From assembly GCF_014197435.1 (NCBI RefSeq), contig NZ_JACIFP010000001.1, forward strand, positions 4,340,001-4,404,000: a stretch of 64,000 nucleotides of DNA. The letters are read 5' to 3'. The stretch comes from Gordonia humi (GTDB lineage Bacteria > Actinomycetota > Actinomycetes > Mycobacteriales > Mycobacteriaceae). The first letter of the stretch is position 1. Each line of letters opens with the position of its first letter. The position numbers and the translations under genes are program-made. Positions 53,374 through 61,962 of the stretch are shown here, piece by piece. The notes beneath the pieces were generated by a model. It ran no database searches, was not told the DNA's origin, and saw only the letters and a list, made by a program, of their open reading frames with translations.

Positions 53374-54224
53374 CCGCACCCGTGCCCGTCCTGTCCGGCA
53401 CCGGGCTGGCCCGCGCGTTCGGCGGTCACCACGCCGTCGTCGGCGCCGACATCGCTCTGCACCGCGGTCGGGTGACCGGTCTGGTGGGGCCCAACGGTGC
53501 GGGCAAGACCACCCTTCTGCTGATGCTCGCCGGTCTGCTGCGCCCCGACACAGGCACCATCCTGTTGGACGGTGCGCCCGCCGAGCCGGCCGCCGCACGC
53601 GCCCGCATCGGCTGGATGCCCGACGTCTTCGGCACCTGGGAGTCGCTGACGCCGCGCGAGATCCTCACCGCCTTCGCCCGCCTGCACGGCGCCGACGCCG
53701 CGGCCGCCGATCTGCGCGCCCGCGAACTGCTGCACCAGGTTCACCTGGTCGAGTTCACCGATGCCCCGGCGTCCGGGCTGTCGCGCGGACAGAAGCAACG
53801 ACTGGGGCTGGCCCGCGCACTGGTCAACAGGCCGCAGATCCTTCTTCTCGACGAGCCCGCGTCCGGCATGGACCCCCGCTCGCGCATCGAGTTGCGCGCT
53901 CATCTGCGGGCCGTCGCCGACGCGGGCGCCGCGGTCCTGGTGTCCTCGCACATCCTCGGCGAGCTCGAAGAGATGGCCGACGACGTCGTGATGATGACCG
54001 GTGGTCGCACCCGTGTGCCGCCGCCGACGACGGCGAGCCGTTGGCGCATCCGCCTCGTCGACCAGGCGCCCGATGCCGCGCACATCGTCGAACTGGCCGA
54101 CGACGCGGCGGCCGCCGCATACCTGGCCCACTACGTCCGACAGGACATTCCGATCGCCGAGTTCACCCGCCTCGGCACCGGGCTCGAACAGGCCTACCTC
54201 GACCTCGACGCGGACAGGACCTGA
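53370..54224 (+). CDS. ABC transporter ATPase (ABC-2 type)
   Basis: A 284-residue ATPase of the CcmA/drug-export class: Walker A GPNGAGKTT, signature SGLSRGQKQRLGLARAL, Walker B ILLLDEPASGMD, switch His in SSHILGELEEM. A C-terminal extension of about 80 residues follows the ATPase core, as in this subfamily. GTG start overlapping the hydrolase stop; the permease ATG follows after one base. Exports or inserts an unknown substrate with the next gene product. Confidence 0.92.
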   Translation: MTAPVPVLSGTGLARAFGGHHAVVGADIALHRGRVTGLVGPNGAGKTTLLLMLAGLLRPDTGTILLDGAPAEPAAARARIGWMPDVFGTWESLTPREILTAFARLHGADAAAADLRARELLHQVHLVEFTDAPASGLSRGQKQRLGLARALVNRPQILLLDEPASGMDPRSRIELRAHLRAVADAGAAVLVSSHILGELEEMADDVVMMTGGRTRVPPPTTASRWRIRLVDQAPDAAHIVELADDAAAAAYLAHYVRQDIPIAEFTRLGTGLEQAYLDLDADRT

Positions 54225-54225
54225 T

Positions 54226-55266
54226 ATGACGCCGACAGCCGTCGCCACGATCGCCGGGCTCGAAATCCGTCAACGCATCCGCTCCACCCGCTGGATCGTC
54301 ACCGCGGTCCTGCTCTTCGCCCTGGTCAGCATGCTGGTCCTCGGCTCCCTGTACCTCGCTGTCGGCGTCGTCGGCGCCTCGTACCGGGGCTGGGCCGAGA
54401 ACCTCCTCGACATCGTGCTCGGCGTCGTCCTGTTCCTCGGCTTCGCCGCCGCACCGACATTGAGTGCGACGTCGATCAACGGCGACCGCCGAGACGCGAC
54501 CCTCGCCCTCGTACAGGCGACTCCGATCTCGTCGTGGGACCTCGCGCTCGGCAAACTGCTCGGCTCCTGGCTGTCGTCGCTCGCCTTGATCGGTGTCGCC
54601 CTCCCCTATCTGATCTGGGGCGTCGTCTCGAGCAGGACGTCCATCGGATACGGAGTCCTCGCGGTGGTGGTGCTGGCCGCGATCATGGCGTGCTACTGCG
54701 CGATCGGACTCGGGTTCTCCGCGCTGACCACCCGCCCCGCCGCCTCGGCGATGCTCACCCAGGCGGGCGTCCTGCTGCTGTTGATCGGCCTGCCGATCGC
54801 CTTCGGGTTCAGTTATCCGCTGACCGCGCAGAACCATTCGGTCCTCGTCGCCCAGCGCGACTACACCGAGGACTCCTCGGTTCCGTCGTGTCGTCTGGTG
54901 GAGCAGGACAAGGAGTTCAACCACACCGAGCGCTCGTGGTGGCTGCTCGCACCCAACCCCGTCCTGCTGGTCTCCGATGTACTCGCCGCGGGCGACGACG
55001 CCGCGCGCGACGGCCGCGGAACGGGTATCGCGGGCATGCTGGCACGGCTGCAGTCGTCCGCGCGGATCGGACCGGACGTGCGCGACGAGACCTGCGGCGA
55101 CCTGTATGTGCGGACCGATGATCGGAACATGTCCGTGCGGATCGGCGACAGCTGGTTCATCGGACTCGCCGTGACGATCGCACTCGGTGCGGGCGGACTC
55201 TGGACGGCGGCTCGCCGGCTCCGCGTGCCCGCGGGTCCGCTCCCCCGCGGCGTTCGGGTGGCGTAG
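54226..55266 (+). CDS. ABC-2 type permease
   Basis: A 346-residue membrane protein with about six helices (20-45, 60-80, 110-135, 145-170, 178-200, 312-332). Between helices 5 and 6 lies a roughly 110-residue extracytoplasmic segment containing two Cys (CRLVEQ, ETCGDLYV) and HTERSWWLLAPNPVLLVSD. The APTLSATSINGDRRDATLALVQATPISSWDLALGKLLGSWL stretch is typical of ABC-2 permeases. It is coupled to the upstream ATPase. Substrate unknown. Confidence 0.85.
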   Translation: MTPTAVATIAGLEIRQRIRSTRWIVTAVLLFALVSMLVLGSLYLAVGVVGASYRGWAENLLDIVLGVVLFLGFAAAPTLSATSINGDRRDATLALVQATPISSWDLALGKLLGSWLSSLALIGVALPYLIWGVVSSRTSIGYGVLAVVVLAAIMACYCAIGLGFSALTTRPAASAMLTQAGVLLLLIGLPIAFGFSYPLTAQNHSVLVAQRDYTEDSSVPSCRLVEQDKEFNHTERSWWLLAPNPVLLVSDVLAAGDDAARDGRGTGIAGMLARLQSSARIGPDVRDETCGDLYVRTDDRNMSVRIGDSWFIGLAVTIALGAGGLWTAARRLRVPAGPLPRGVRVA

Positions 55267-55276
55267 CGTCGACGGT

Positions 55277-55615
55277 GTGATCACCGTCGCCCGCGTCTAC
55301 GATCCGCCGAACCCCGACCGGGTGTTCGTCGACCGGCTCTGGCCGCGCGGCATCCGCAAGGACGACCCGCGGATCGGGCACTGGCTCAAAGACGTGACCC
55401 CGTCGAACGATCTCCGGAAGTGGTACCACGCGAATCTCGACCGGTACGACGACTTCGTCGCGCGATATCGCGAGGAACTGTCCGACGGACCGGCCGCGAC
55501 GGCGTTGACACAGTTGCGCACGATGGCCGAGTCCGGCGACGTGGAACTGGCGACCGCGGCCAAGGACGTCGAGCATTCGCACGTTCCGGTCCTGGTCGAC
55601 GCCCTCACGTCCTGA
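55277..55615 (+). CDS. DUF488 family protein
   Basis: A 112-residue protein of the DUF488/YeaO type: VYDPPNPDRVFVDRLWPRGIRKDDPRIGHWLKDVTPSNDLRKWYHANLDRYDDFVARYREEL. The RLWPRG and W-K-D-x-x-PS-x-x-LR-x-W motifs are hallmarks. Biochemical role not established. GTG start 10 bases after the permease stop, so it may belong to the same transcript. Its 3' end overlaps the convergent TetR gene by 11 bases. Confidence 0.88.
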   Translation: MITVARVYDPPNPDRVFVDRLWPRGIRKDDPRIGHWLKDVTPSNDLRKWYHANLDRYDDFVARYREELSDGPAATALTQLRTMAESGDVELATAAKDVEHSHVPVLVDALTS

Positions 55616-56153
55616 CGCCCAGCATGGCGCCGCACGCCTGGGCGACCTTGTCCGCATCGGGCTCCTCGCCGGTGATGGCCGTCGCGTAGACGAACGTCTC
55701 GGTGATCCGCACCAGGATGAGCGCCAGGTCGCCGACCGGCAACGGCGGATGCAGCCGCCCGGCGTCCACCTCCACGGCGATCGACTCCGCGACCCGGTCG
55801 ACGATGCGCGGCTGCACCCCGCCCGCCCGGGTCGTCATGATGCGCCACGCCCGTTCGACATCCTGGTTGAAGAAGGCGCGAAAGTAGTCGGCACCGATCG
55901 CGAGCGTCGCGAACCCGTGCATCATCGACACGATCCGCGCGCCTCCCACACCGTGCGCCCGCCGGTCCGCCGCGGCCATCGACAGCTCCGTCAACGACCA
56001 GATGACCTCGGCGATGAGGCCGTCGCGGCCGTGGAACCGGCGATACACCGTGCTGCGATTGACGCCCGCGGCCGCCGCGATGTCGCCGACCTCGAGTCGT
56101 TGCCCGGAGACGAACCGCTCACGCGCGATCGCGAGCACTTCGTCCGATTTCAT
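55605..56153 (-). CDS. TetR-family regulator
   Basis: A 182-residue regulator with helix-turn-helix LEVGDIAAAAGVNRSTVYRRFHGRDGLIAEV and a helical C-terminal domain. ATG 56153 (MKSDEVLAI) follows GAGGAG; an in-frame GTG at 56180 is the alternative. It is divergent from the acyl-CoA ligase at 56312, with an inverted repeat at 56181-56205 between them, so it probably controls that fatty-acid activation gene and itself. Confidence 0.88.
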   Translation of the reverse strand: MKSDEVLAIARERFVSGQRLEVGDIAAAAGVNRSTVYRRFHGRDGLIAEVIWSLTELSMAAADRRAHGVGGARIVSMMHGFATLAIGADYFRAFFNQDVERAWRIMTTRAGGVQPRIVDRVAESIAVEVDAGRLHPPLPVGDLALILVRITETFVYATAITGEEPDADKVAQACGAMLGVRT

Positions 56154-56180
56154 GCGCCGTTCATCTCCTCGATCCGCCAC

Positions 56181-56205
56181 TGCACCATCTCAGTGGAATG
56201 GTGCA
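56181..56205. promoter_or_regulatory. Inverted repeat between TetR and acyl-CoA ligase
   Basis: TGCACCAT (56181-56188) and ATGGTGCA (56198-56205) are exact inverted arms separated by 9 bases. The repeat lies 28 bases before the TetR ATG and about 107 before the ligase ATG. A plausible TetR operator. Confidence 0.6.
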
Positions 56206-56311
56206 CCACGATGTGACTAGTGTAGGGAATCAGCCGGAAGGGCGTGAAGCCGCTCACTTTTCGGTGGACATCGAGCGAGGCGACTCGTTCGGCGCGAACT
56301 AAGGAGACTTG

Positions 56312-57958
56312 ATGATCCAGTCCACGATGCAGCACGGTGCACTCACCCTCTCGAGTCTGGTCGAGTACAGCCGACGCAGCTTCCCGGAGGCCCGAATCCG
56401 AACGTGGACAGGCGAGGGCTTCCGTGACCAGTCGTTCGCCGAGATCGGCGACCAGGGCGCCCAGATCGCCAACGCGCTGACCAAGCTCGGCGTGGAGCGA
56501 GGCGATCGCGTCGCGACCTTCATGTGGAACAACAACGAGCATCAGGCGCTGTACGCGGGCGTCCCGTCGATGGGCGCGGTGCTGCACACCCTGAACCTGC
56601 GGCTCTCCCCCGAACAGGCCGTCTTCATCATCAATCACGCCGACGACAAGGTGATCTTCGTCGACGCGACCGTCGCGCCGATGCTCGGCAAGTACCTCGA
56701 GGGCACCCCGAAGGTGCAGCACGTCGTGGTGGTCAACGGCCCCGCGGACGCGATCACCGCACCGGAGGGCATCACCGTCCACCAGTACGACGAGCTGATC
56801 GCGGGCGAGTCGGCCAGCTTCGACTGGTCGACGATCGACGAGAACGACCCCGCCGTCATGTGCTACACCTCGGGCACCACCGGCGACCCGAAGGGCGTCG
56901 TCTACTCCCACCGCAGCATCTACCTGCACTCGATGATCATCACCACGACGATGGGCATGCGGCTCTCGAGCCAGGACACGATGCTCGCGATCGTGCCCAT
57001 GTTCCACGTCATGTCGTGGGGTCTGCCCTACGCCGCGATGATGGCGGGCGCGACGCTGATCATGCCCGACCGCTTCCTGCAGCCCGAGCCGCTGCTGGCC
57101 ATGATGGAGGCCGGTCGTCCCACGCTGGCGGCCGCGGTCCCGACCATCTGGCAGGGCGTGTCGGCGCTGCTCGACGCCAAGCCGCAGGACATCACGCACC
57201 TGCGTGAGGTGGTGGTCGGCGGCGCCGCGGTCCCGCCCGCGATGATCAAGAAGTTCGACGGCTACGGCGTCCGCATCATCCACGCCTGGGGCATGACCGA
57301 GACCTCGCCGCTCGGCACCGTCGCACGGCCTCCGATGGGCGTCGAGGACGAGGAGAAGGAGTTCGCCTACCGCGTCACCCAGGGCCGCTTCCCGTCGCTG
57401 GTCGCCGCCCGCATCATCGGCGACGACGGCCAGGAGCTGCCGTGGGACGGCGACGCCTCCGGCGAGCTCGAGGTGTCCGGTCCGTGGATCACCGGCGCCT
57501 ACTTCGAGCCCGAGGGCAACGTGGTCGACGACAGCAAGTTCGACGACGGCTGGCTGCGCACCGGCGACGTCGCGACGATCACCCCGGACGGGTTCATGAC
57601 GATCGTCGACCGCGCCAAAGACATGATCAAAACCGGCGGCGAGTGGATCTCGTCGGTCGAGTTGGAGAACATCATCGCCTCCAACCCCGCCGTCGTCGAG
57701 GCCACCGTCATCGGCGTCCCCGACAAGAAGTGGGACGAGCGTCCGTTCGTCCTGGCCGTCGTCCGCAGCGAGGACGATACGGACGTCGAGTCGCACAAGA
57801 AGTTCCTCGAAGACCTGGTGCCGCGCTGGCAGATCCCCGAGCGCTGGTCGTTCGTCACCGAGGTGCCCAAGACGTCGGTCGGCAAGTTCGACAAGAAGCG
57901 GGTCCGCCAGCACTACGCCGACGGCGACTACACGGTCCTCGGCGATCCGGAGGCGTAA
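56312..57958 (+). CDS. Fatty-acid-CoA ligase (ANL superfamily)
   Basis: A 548-residue acyl-activating enzyme. Motifs in order: AVMCYTSGTTGDPKGVVYSHRS (AMP-binding P-loop), IHAWGMTETSPLG, GWLRTGDVATITPDGFMTIVDRAKDMIKTGGEWISSVELE (hinge and A8) and PKTSVGKFDKKRV (A10 Lys). AAGGAG at 56301-56306 fits ATG 56312; the TTG at 56309 is too close. Paralogue of the ligase at 21181-22824. Control by the divergent TetR suggests induction by a fatty acid or its CoA ester; chain length not readable. Confidence 0.93.
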   Translation: MIQSTMQHGALTLSSLVEYSRRSFPEARIRTWTGEGFRDQSFAEIGDQGAQIANALTKLGVERGDRVATFMWNNNEHQALYAGVPSMGAVLHTLNLRLSPEQAVFIINHADDKVIFVDATVAPMLGKYLEGTPKVQHVVVVNGPADAITAPEGITVHQYDELIAGESASFDWSTIDENDPAVMCYTSGTTGDPKGVVYSHRSIYLHSMIITTTMGMRLSSQDTMLAIVPMFHVMSWGLPYAAMMAGATLIMPDRFLQPEPLLAMMEAGRPTLAAAVPTIWQGVSALLDAKPQDITHLREVVVGGAAVPPAMIKKFDGYGVRIIHAWGMTETSPLGTVARPPMGVEDEEKEFAYRVTQGRFPSLVAARIIGDDGQELPWDGDASGELEVSGPWITGAYFEPEGNVVDDSKFDDGWLRTGDVATITPDGFMTIVDRAKDMIKTGGEWISSVELENIIASNPAVVEATVIGVPDKKWDERPFVLAVVRSEDDTDVESHKKFLEDLVPRWQIPERWSFVTEVPKTSVGKFDKKRVRQHYADGDYTVLGDPEA

Positions 57959-58053
57959 GCCGGAGAAGCCGGATCCGCGAAGACTCGCATCTTCCGGTTA
58001 CCGACGGTAGCGTTGAGCTTGTTGTCGATCAACCGAGTGACGAGGAGAACACC

Positions 58054-58140
58054 ATGATTGATCACGCACTGTGGGAAGCCCTGCAGAACAACCCCGACAT
58101 CCTCGGCTTTCTCCGGATGATCTTCTCCGGACTGGCCTGA
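58054..58140 (+). CDS. Small ORF, 28 residues, possible membrane peptide
   Basis: ATG 58054 follows a strong GAGGAG (58042-58047) by 6 bases, and the short frame ends at TGA 58138-58140, 12 bases before a strong terminator hairpin. The peptide begins MIDHALWEALQNNPD and ends with a hydrophobic, slightly amphipathic stretch (ILGFLRMIFSGLA). It lies 95 bases after the ligase gene. A ribosome site plus terminator around so short a frame suggests a real gene; function unknown. Confidence 0.55.
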   Translation: MIDHALWEALQNNPDILGFLRMIFSGLA

Positions 58141-58151
58141 TACGGACCACC

Positions 58152-58192
58152 CGACGGCCCGTGCACCGATTCACCCGGTGCGCGGGCCGTCG
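58152..58192. terminator. Strong hairpin terminator
   Basis: CGACGGCCCG (58152-58161) pairs with CGGGCCGTCG (58183-58192). After one wobble pair the stem continues with GCACCG/CGGTGC, leaving a 7-base loop: a 17-pair, very GC-rich stem. It follows the small ORF at 58054-58140. No T-tract, as is usual in actinobacteria. Confidence 0.8.
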
Positions 58193-58292
58193 TCGTGTCG
58201 GCGACCGAGGTCGTCGTGCGCCTCACACGCGATATCGTTCAGTGCGCGTGCTGCTGCCGGTCTCCCGAGTGGACTCCGATTAAACTCGCGGT

Positions 58293-59318
58293 GTGAGCCG
58301 GAGGAAGAAACTGATGCTGACGGCGCTCGGGGTCGTCGTCGCGCTCGTCCTCGGCTGCACCGTGTGGATCCTGATCGCCAAGGATTACGCGTTCCACGAG
58401 GAGCGCGTCACGATTCCCGGGCCGCGAGGCGAACTGCACGGGGTTCTGGCCACACCGGCCGACGACGACGGACCGTACGGCCTCGTGGTCTTCGTGCACG
58501 ACGACGGCGCGGTCGACGCCGCCGACGGCGACGCCTACAAGCCGCTGTGGGACGCCTTCGCCAAAGCGGGATTCGCCAGTCTGTCGTGGGACAAGCCGGG
58601 CGTGAACGACTCTCCCGGCGACTGGCTGGACCAGTCGATGCACGACCGCAGCGCAGAGGTCGACGCGGCGATCGCGTGGGCGCACACCCGAGACGACATC
58701 GACACCACACAGATCGGCGCGTGGGGTCTCGGCCAGGCCGGATTCGTCCTGCCCGTCGTCGCACAGGCCCGCCCCGACCTCCGGTTCATGATCGCCGTCG
58801 ATCCCGCGATCAACTGGGCGCACCGTGAGGAGTTCGCCATCCGCGCCCGGGCGCACACCGACGACAAGTCGCCCGCCGAACTCGCCGCCGCCCTCGACCG
58901 CAACGCGCGACGCGTGCAACTCATGAACTCCGACGCCGACTACGCCGCCTACCTCGCCGCGGGCGTCGACGACGAGCCGGTGTCCGCAGCCCGGTGGGGG
59001 TTCCTCAAACGCAACCGTCTCGCCGATGCGACCGCGTCCCTGCGAACGGTCCCGATTCCCACCCTCCTGGTCCTGGGCGGCCGCGACCGCGACGTCGACA
59101 TCACGCTGGCCGAACGGACCTACCGCGCCGAAGTGCCGCGCGATCTGCTGACCGTCAAGTCTTTCCCGGACGCGACGCACAACATGTCCCGCAACGACAT
59201 CGAGTACCGCTCGGGCGACATCCGCACCGCGGGCCGCCGCCTCCTCTCCCCGAAGAGCGTGTACGCGCCGGACTATCTCGAGACCCTGCGCGTCTTCGCC
59301 AAACGCCAGACCGAGTGA
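58293..59318 (+). CDS. Alpha/beta hydrolase-fold protein without the usual nucleophile Ser
   Basis: A 341-residue protein with an N-terminal membrane anchor (about residues 7-28) and an alpha/beta hydrolase domain outside the membrane: GPRGELHGVLATPADDDGPYGLVVFVHDDG, FAKAGFASLSWDKPGVNDSPGDW. The Asp loop is LGGRDRDVD and the His is in PDATHNMS. At the nucleophile elbow, where relatives have GxSxGG, it reads IGAWGLGQAGF, with Gly in place of Ser. It may be a non-catalytic member or use another residue. GTG start at 58293. Confidence 0.85.
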   Translation: MSRRKKLMLTALGVVVALVLGCTVWILIAKDYAFHEERVTIPGPRGELHGVLATPADDDGPYGLVVFVHDDGAVDAADGDAYKPLWDAFAKAGFASLSWDKPGVNDSPGDWLDQSMHDRSAEVDAAIAWAHTRDDIDTTQIGAWGLGQAGFVLPVVAQARPDLRFMIAVDPAINWAHREEFAIRARAHTDDKSPAELAAALDRNARRVQLMNSDADYAAYLAAGVDDEPVSAARWGFLKRNRLADATASLRTVPIPTLLVLGGRDRDVDITLAERTYRAEVPRDLLTVKSFPDATHNMSRNDIEYRSGDIRTAGRRLLSPKSVYAPDYLETLRVFAKRQTE

Positions 59319-59427
59319 CCACGCGAGACGACGTGTCCGCCGACGGCGCGGTGATCACCGCTGGTCGCGCCTTCGTCCCGGGCTGCTCGACCGGTAGCCG
59401 CTAGGGTGGCACGGGAGGTTCTCGCAC

Positions 59428-61083
59428 ATGCTCAGATGGCTTGCTGTTCTCGCCGTATGGATTCTCGGCGGTTGTTCGATCCTGTTGGGGCTCTTCGTGT
59501 CCTGGTGGTGGCTCGTGCTGACCGCCGCGTTGGCTGCGGTGGCGCTCATCGGCTCGTACGATCTGCTGCAGCGCTCGCACAACATCTTGCGCAACTATCC
59601 GGTGCTGGGGCATTTCCGCTTCCTGATGGAATCGATCCGACCGGAGATCCAGCAGTACTTCATCGAGCGTGACGACGACGGCACCCCGTACGACAGGGAC
59701 ACGCGCACCGCCATCTATCAGCGGTCGAAGAATGAGAAGGACGTCGATCCGTTCGGCACCCAGCGCGACGTGTACCGCGGCGGCCACGAGTTCGTCCGCC
59801 ATTCGGTGGCCGCGCGCCCCGCACCGGACGGCACCCCGGTGGTGCGCATCGGTGGTCCCGACTGCACGCAGCCGTACGACATGTCGCTGTTCAACGTCTC
59901 CGCGATGAGTTTCGGCGCACTCTCGGCGAATGCGATCCTGGCGTTGAACGGCGGCGCGAAGCTCGGCGGCTTCGCCCACGACACCGGCGAGGGCGGACTC
60001 AGCGACCACCATCTGGAGCCGGGCGGCGACCTGATCTGGGAACTCGGCACCGGCTACTTCGGCTGCCGGACCTCCGACGGTCGATTCGACCCGGATCTGT
60101 TCGCGCAGAAGGCGGCGACCCCGGCGGTCAAGTGCATATCGATCAAGCTGTCCCAGGGCGCCAAGCCCGGCCTCGGCGGGGTGATGCCCGGCCCGAAGGT
60201 CACCGCGGAGATCGCACAGATCCGGCACGTCCCCGCGGGTGAGACCGTCGTGTCTCCACCGTCGCACAACCGGTTCGACACCCCCGTCGGACTGTGCGAG
60301 TTCATCGGACAGCTCCGGGAGCTGTCCGGCGGCAAACCGATCGGCTTCAAACTGTGCCTCGGTTCGCGCAGCGAGTTCCTCGGCATCTGCAAGGCGATCC
60401 GACAGACCGGGATCGCGCCCGACTTCATCATCGTCGACGGGTCCGAGGGCGGCACCGGCGCGGCACCGATCGAATTCGAGGACAGTGTCGGCATGCCGCT
60501 GACGCAGGGGCTGATGACCGTGCACAACGCACTCGTCGGCACGGGTCTGCGCGAGAGCATCCGCATCGGAGCCTCCGGCAAGGTCACGAACGGAATCGAC
60601 ATCGTCACCCGCGTGATCCAGGGCGCCGACTTCACTCTCGCCGCCCGCGCGATGATGATGGCCGTCGGCTGCATTCAGGCCCAGGCCTGTCACACCAACA
60701 AGTGCCCGGTCGGCGTCGCGACCCAGGATCCGCGCCGCGCCCGCGCCCTCGACGTGGCCGACAAGACCCAGCGCGTCTACAACTATCAGCGAAATGTGAT
60801 CGACAACGCCAAGCAGGTCGTCGCCTCGATGGGGTTGGAGAGTTTCGCCGAACTCCACCCGTCGATGCTGATGCGCAATGTGGGTCCGAACGAGTCGCGC
60901 ACCTACGCCGACCTGTACGAGTGGCTGGCTCCGAACGAACTCCTCAGTCACACGCCGATGTCGTGGCGCGAGGACTGGGCGTGCTCGAGCGCGGACGAGT
61001 TCGTGATGACGGCCCACCACCATCCCACCCGCTCACACCGGACCCCGGCCATCACGACGGTGCACGGGCACCTGGCCGTGTAG
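59428..61083 (+). CDS. FMN-binding glutamate-synthase-like protein, membrane-anchored
   Basis: A 551-residue protein with two N-terminal transmembrane helices (about 3-45) followed by a glutamate synthase large-subunit-like FMN barrel: MSFGALSANAILALNGGAKLGGFAHDTGEGGLSDHHLE, CISIKLSQGAKPGLGGVMPGPKV and DFIIVDGSEGGTGAAPIEFEDSVGMPL. A Cys-rich motif CIQAQACHTNKCPVGVATQDP matches the iron-sulfur cluster site of GltB. There is no glutamine amidotransferase domain, so it is not a standalone glutamate synthase. GGGAGG precedes the ATG. Physiological reaction unknown. Confidence 0.9.
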   Translation: MLRWLAVLAVWILGGCSILLGLFVSWWWLVLTAALAAVALIGSYDLLQRSHNILRNYPVLGHFRFLMESIRPEIQQYFIERDDDGTPYDRDTRTAIYQRSKNEKDVDPFGTQRDVYRGGHEFVRHSVAARPAPDGTPVVRIGGPDCTQPYDMSLFNVSAMSFGALSANAILALNGGAKLGGFAHDTGEGGLSDHHLEPGGDLIWELGTGYFGCRTSDGRFDPDLFAQKAATPAVKCISIKLSQGAKPGLGGVMPGPKVTAEIAQIRHVPAGETVVSPPSHNRFDTPVGLCEFIGQLRELSGGKPIGFKLCLGSRSEFLGICKAIRQTGIAPDFIIVDGSEGGTGAAPIEFEDSVGMPLTQGLMTVHNALVGTGLRESIRIGASGKVTNGIDIVTRVIQGADFTLAARAMMMAVGCIQAQACHTNKCPVGVATQDPRRARALDVADKTQRVYNYQRNVIDNAKQVVASMGLESFAELHPSMLMRNVGPNESRTYADLYEWLAPNELLSHTPMSWREDWACSSADEFVMTAHHHPTRSHRTPAITTVHGHLAV

Positions 61084-61194
61084 CCCGGGCGGCGCTCCTC
61101 GGCGGCCGACGGCTCGACGCAAAGCCGTGCCGCGTAAGCGACAAACAGGTGCAACGGAGCGATACCGGCATCGGGATGTCGCACCGTTGACGGT

Positions 61195-61962
61195 GTGAAC
61201 CGTCTCCGTACCCTGACACGGCCGGCCTGGCTGCTCGCCGCCGTCGCCACCCTGGGTTTCACACTCGCGTGTCTGCTCGTCCTCGCGCCGTGGCAGCTCG
61301 GCAAGAACGCCGCGGTCCACCAGCGGAACGAGACGATCGCCGACCCGACGGCCCCGATTCCGATCGAGGAGTTGCGGTCGCCGGACGCCTCTCCCCTCGC
61401 GACCGACGAGTGGCGCATGGTGACCATGACCGGCCGCTATCTGCCCGATCGGGAGATCGTCCTGCGTCGACGCTCCGCGCAGGGTCGCTCCGCCGTCGAG
61501 ATCGTCAGCCCGTTCCAGCTGCCCGACGGAACGACGATCATGGTGAACCGCGGATACCTGCTCCGCGGGGCCGATGATCCGACGGACGCTCCGGCGCCGC
61601 CGACGGGCGACACGACCGTCGTCGGTCGGCTCCGTGCGCCCGAGGACACCGGGCGGTTCTCACTTCCGCGGGTCGACGACGACGAGGTCGTCGCTTATGC
61701 GCTCGACCCGACCCGCCTCGGCGACGCCGTCGGTCTGCGCGTCCCGCCGATGGCCGTGCAACTGGTCGCCGACCAGCCGGGGGTGCTCGGCGTCGTCGCT
61801 CCGCCCGAACCGGACGCCGGACCCTACCTGTCGTACGGCGTGCAGTGGATCGCATTCGGCGTCCTCGCGCCCCTCGGCCTCGTCTACGCCGCCCTCGCCT
61901 ACACCCGGCGCAAGCCGGACCCGCGCCACAGGCCCACCGCACTGACCACGAAGGAAGGCTAA
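61195..61962 (+). CDS. SURF1-family protein
   Basis: A 255-residue membrane protein with the SURF1 layout: an N-terminal helix (LLAAVATLGFTLACLLVLAPWQLGKNAAVHQRN), a beta-rich outer domain (WRMVTMTGRYLPDREIVLRRRSAQGRSAVEIVSPFQLPDGTTIMVNRGYL) and a C-terminal helix (YGVQWIAFGVLAPLGLVYAALAYTRRKP). SURF1 helps assemble haem-copper oxidase. GTG start at 61195. The next gene starts right after its stop, with the AAGGAAGG site lying inside this gene's end, so the two are one transcript. Confidence 0.93.
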   Translation: MNRLRTLTRPAWLLAAVATLGFTLACLLVLAPWQLGKNAAVHQRNETIADPTAPIPIEELRSPDASPLATDEWRMVTMTGRYLPDREIVLRRRSAQGRSAVEIVSPFQLPDGTTIMVNRGYLLRGADDPTDAPAPPTGDTTVVGRLRAPEDTGRFSLPRVDDDEVVAYALDPTRLGDAVGLRVPPMAVQLVADQPGVLGVVAPPEPDAGPYLSYGVQWIAFGVLAPLGLVYAALAYTRRKPDPRHRPTALTTKEG

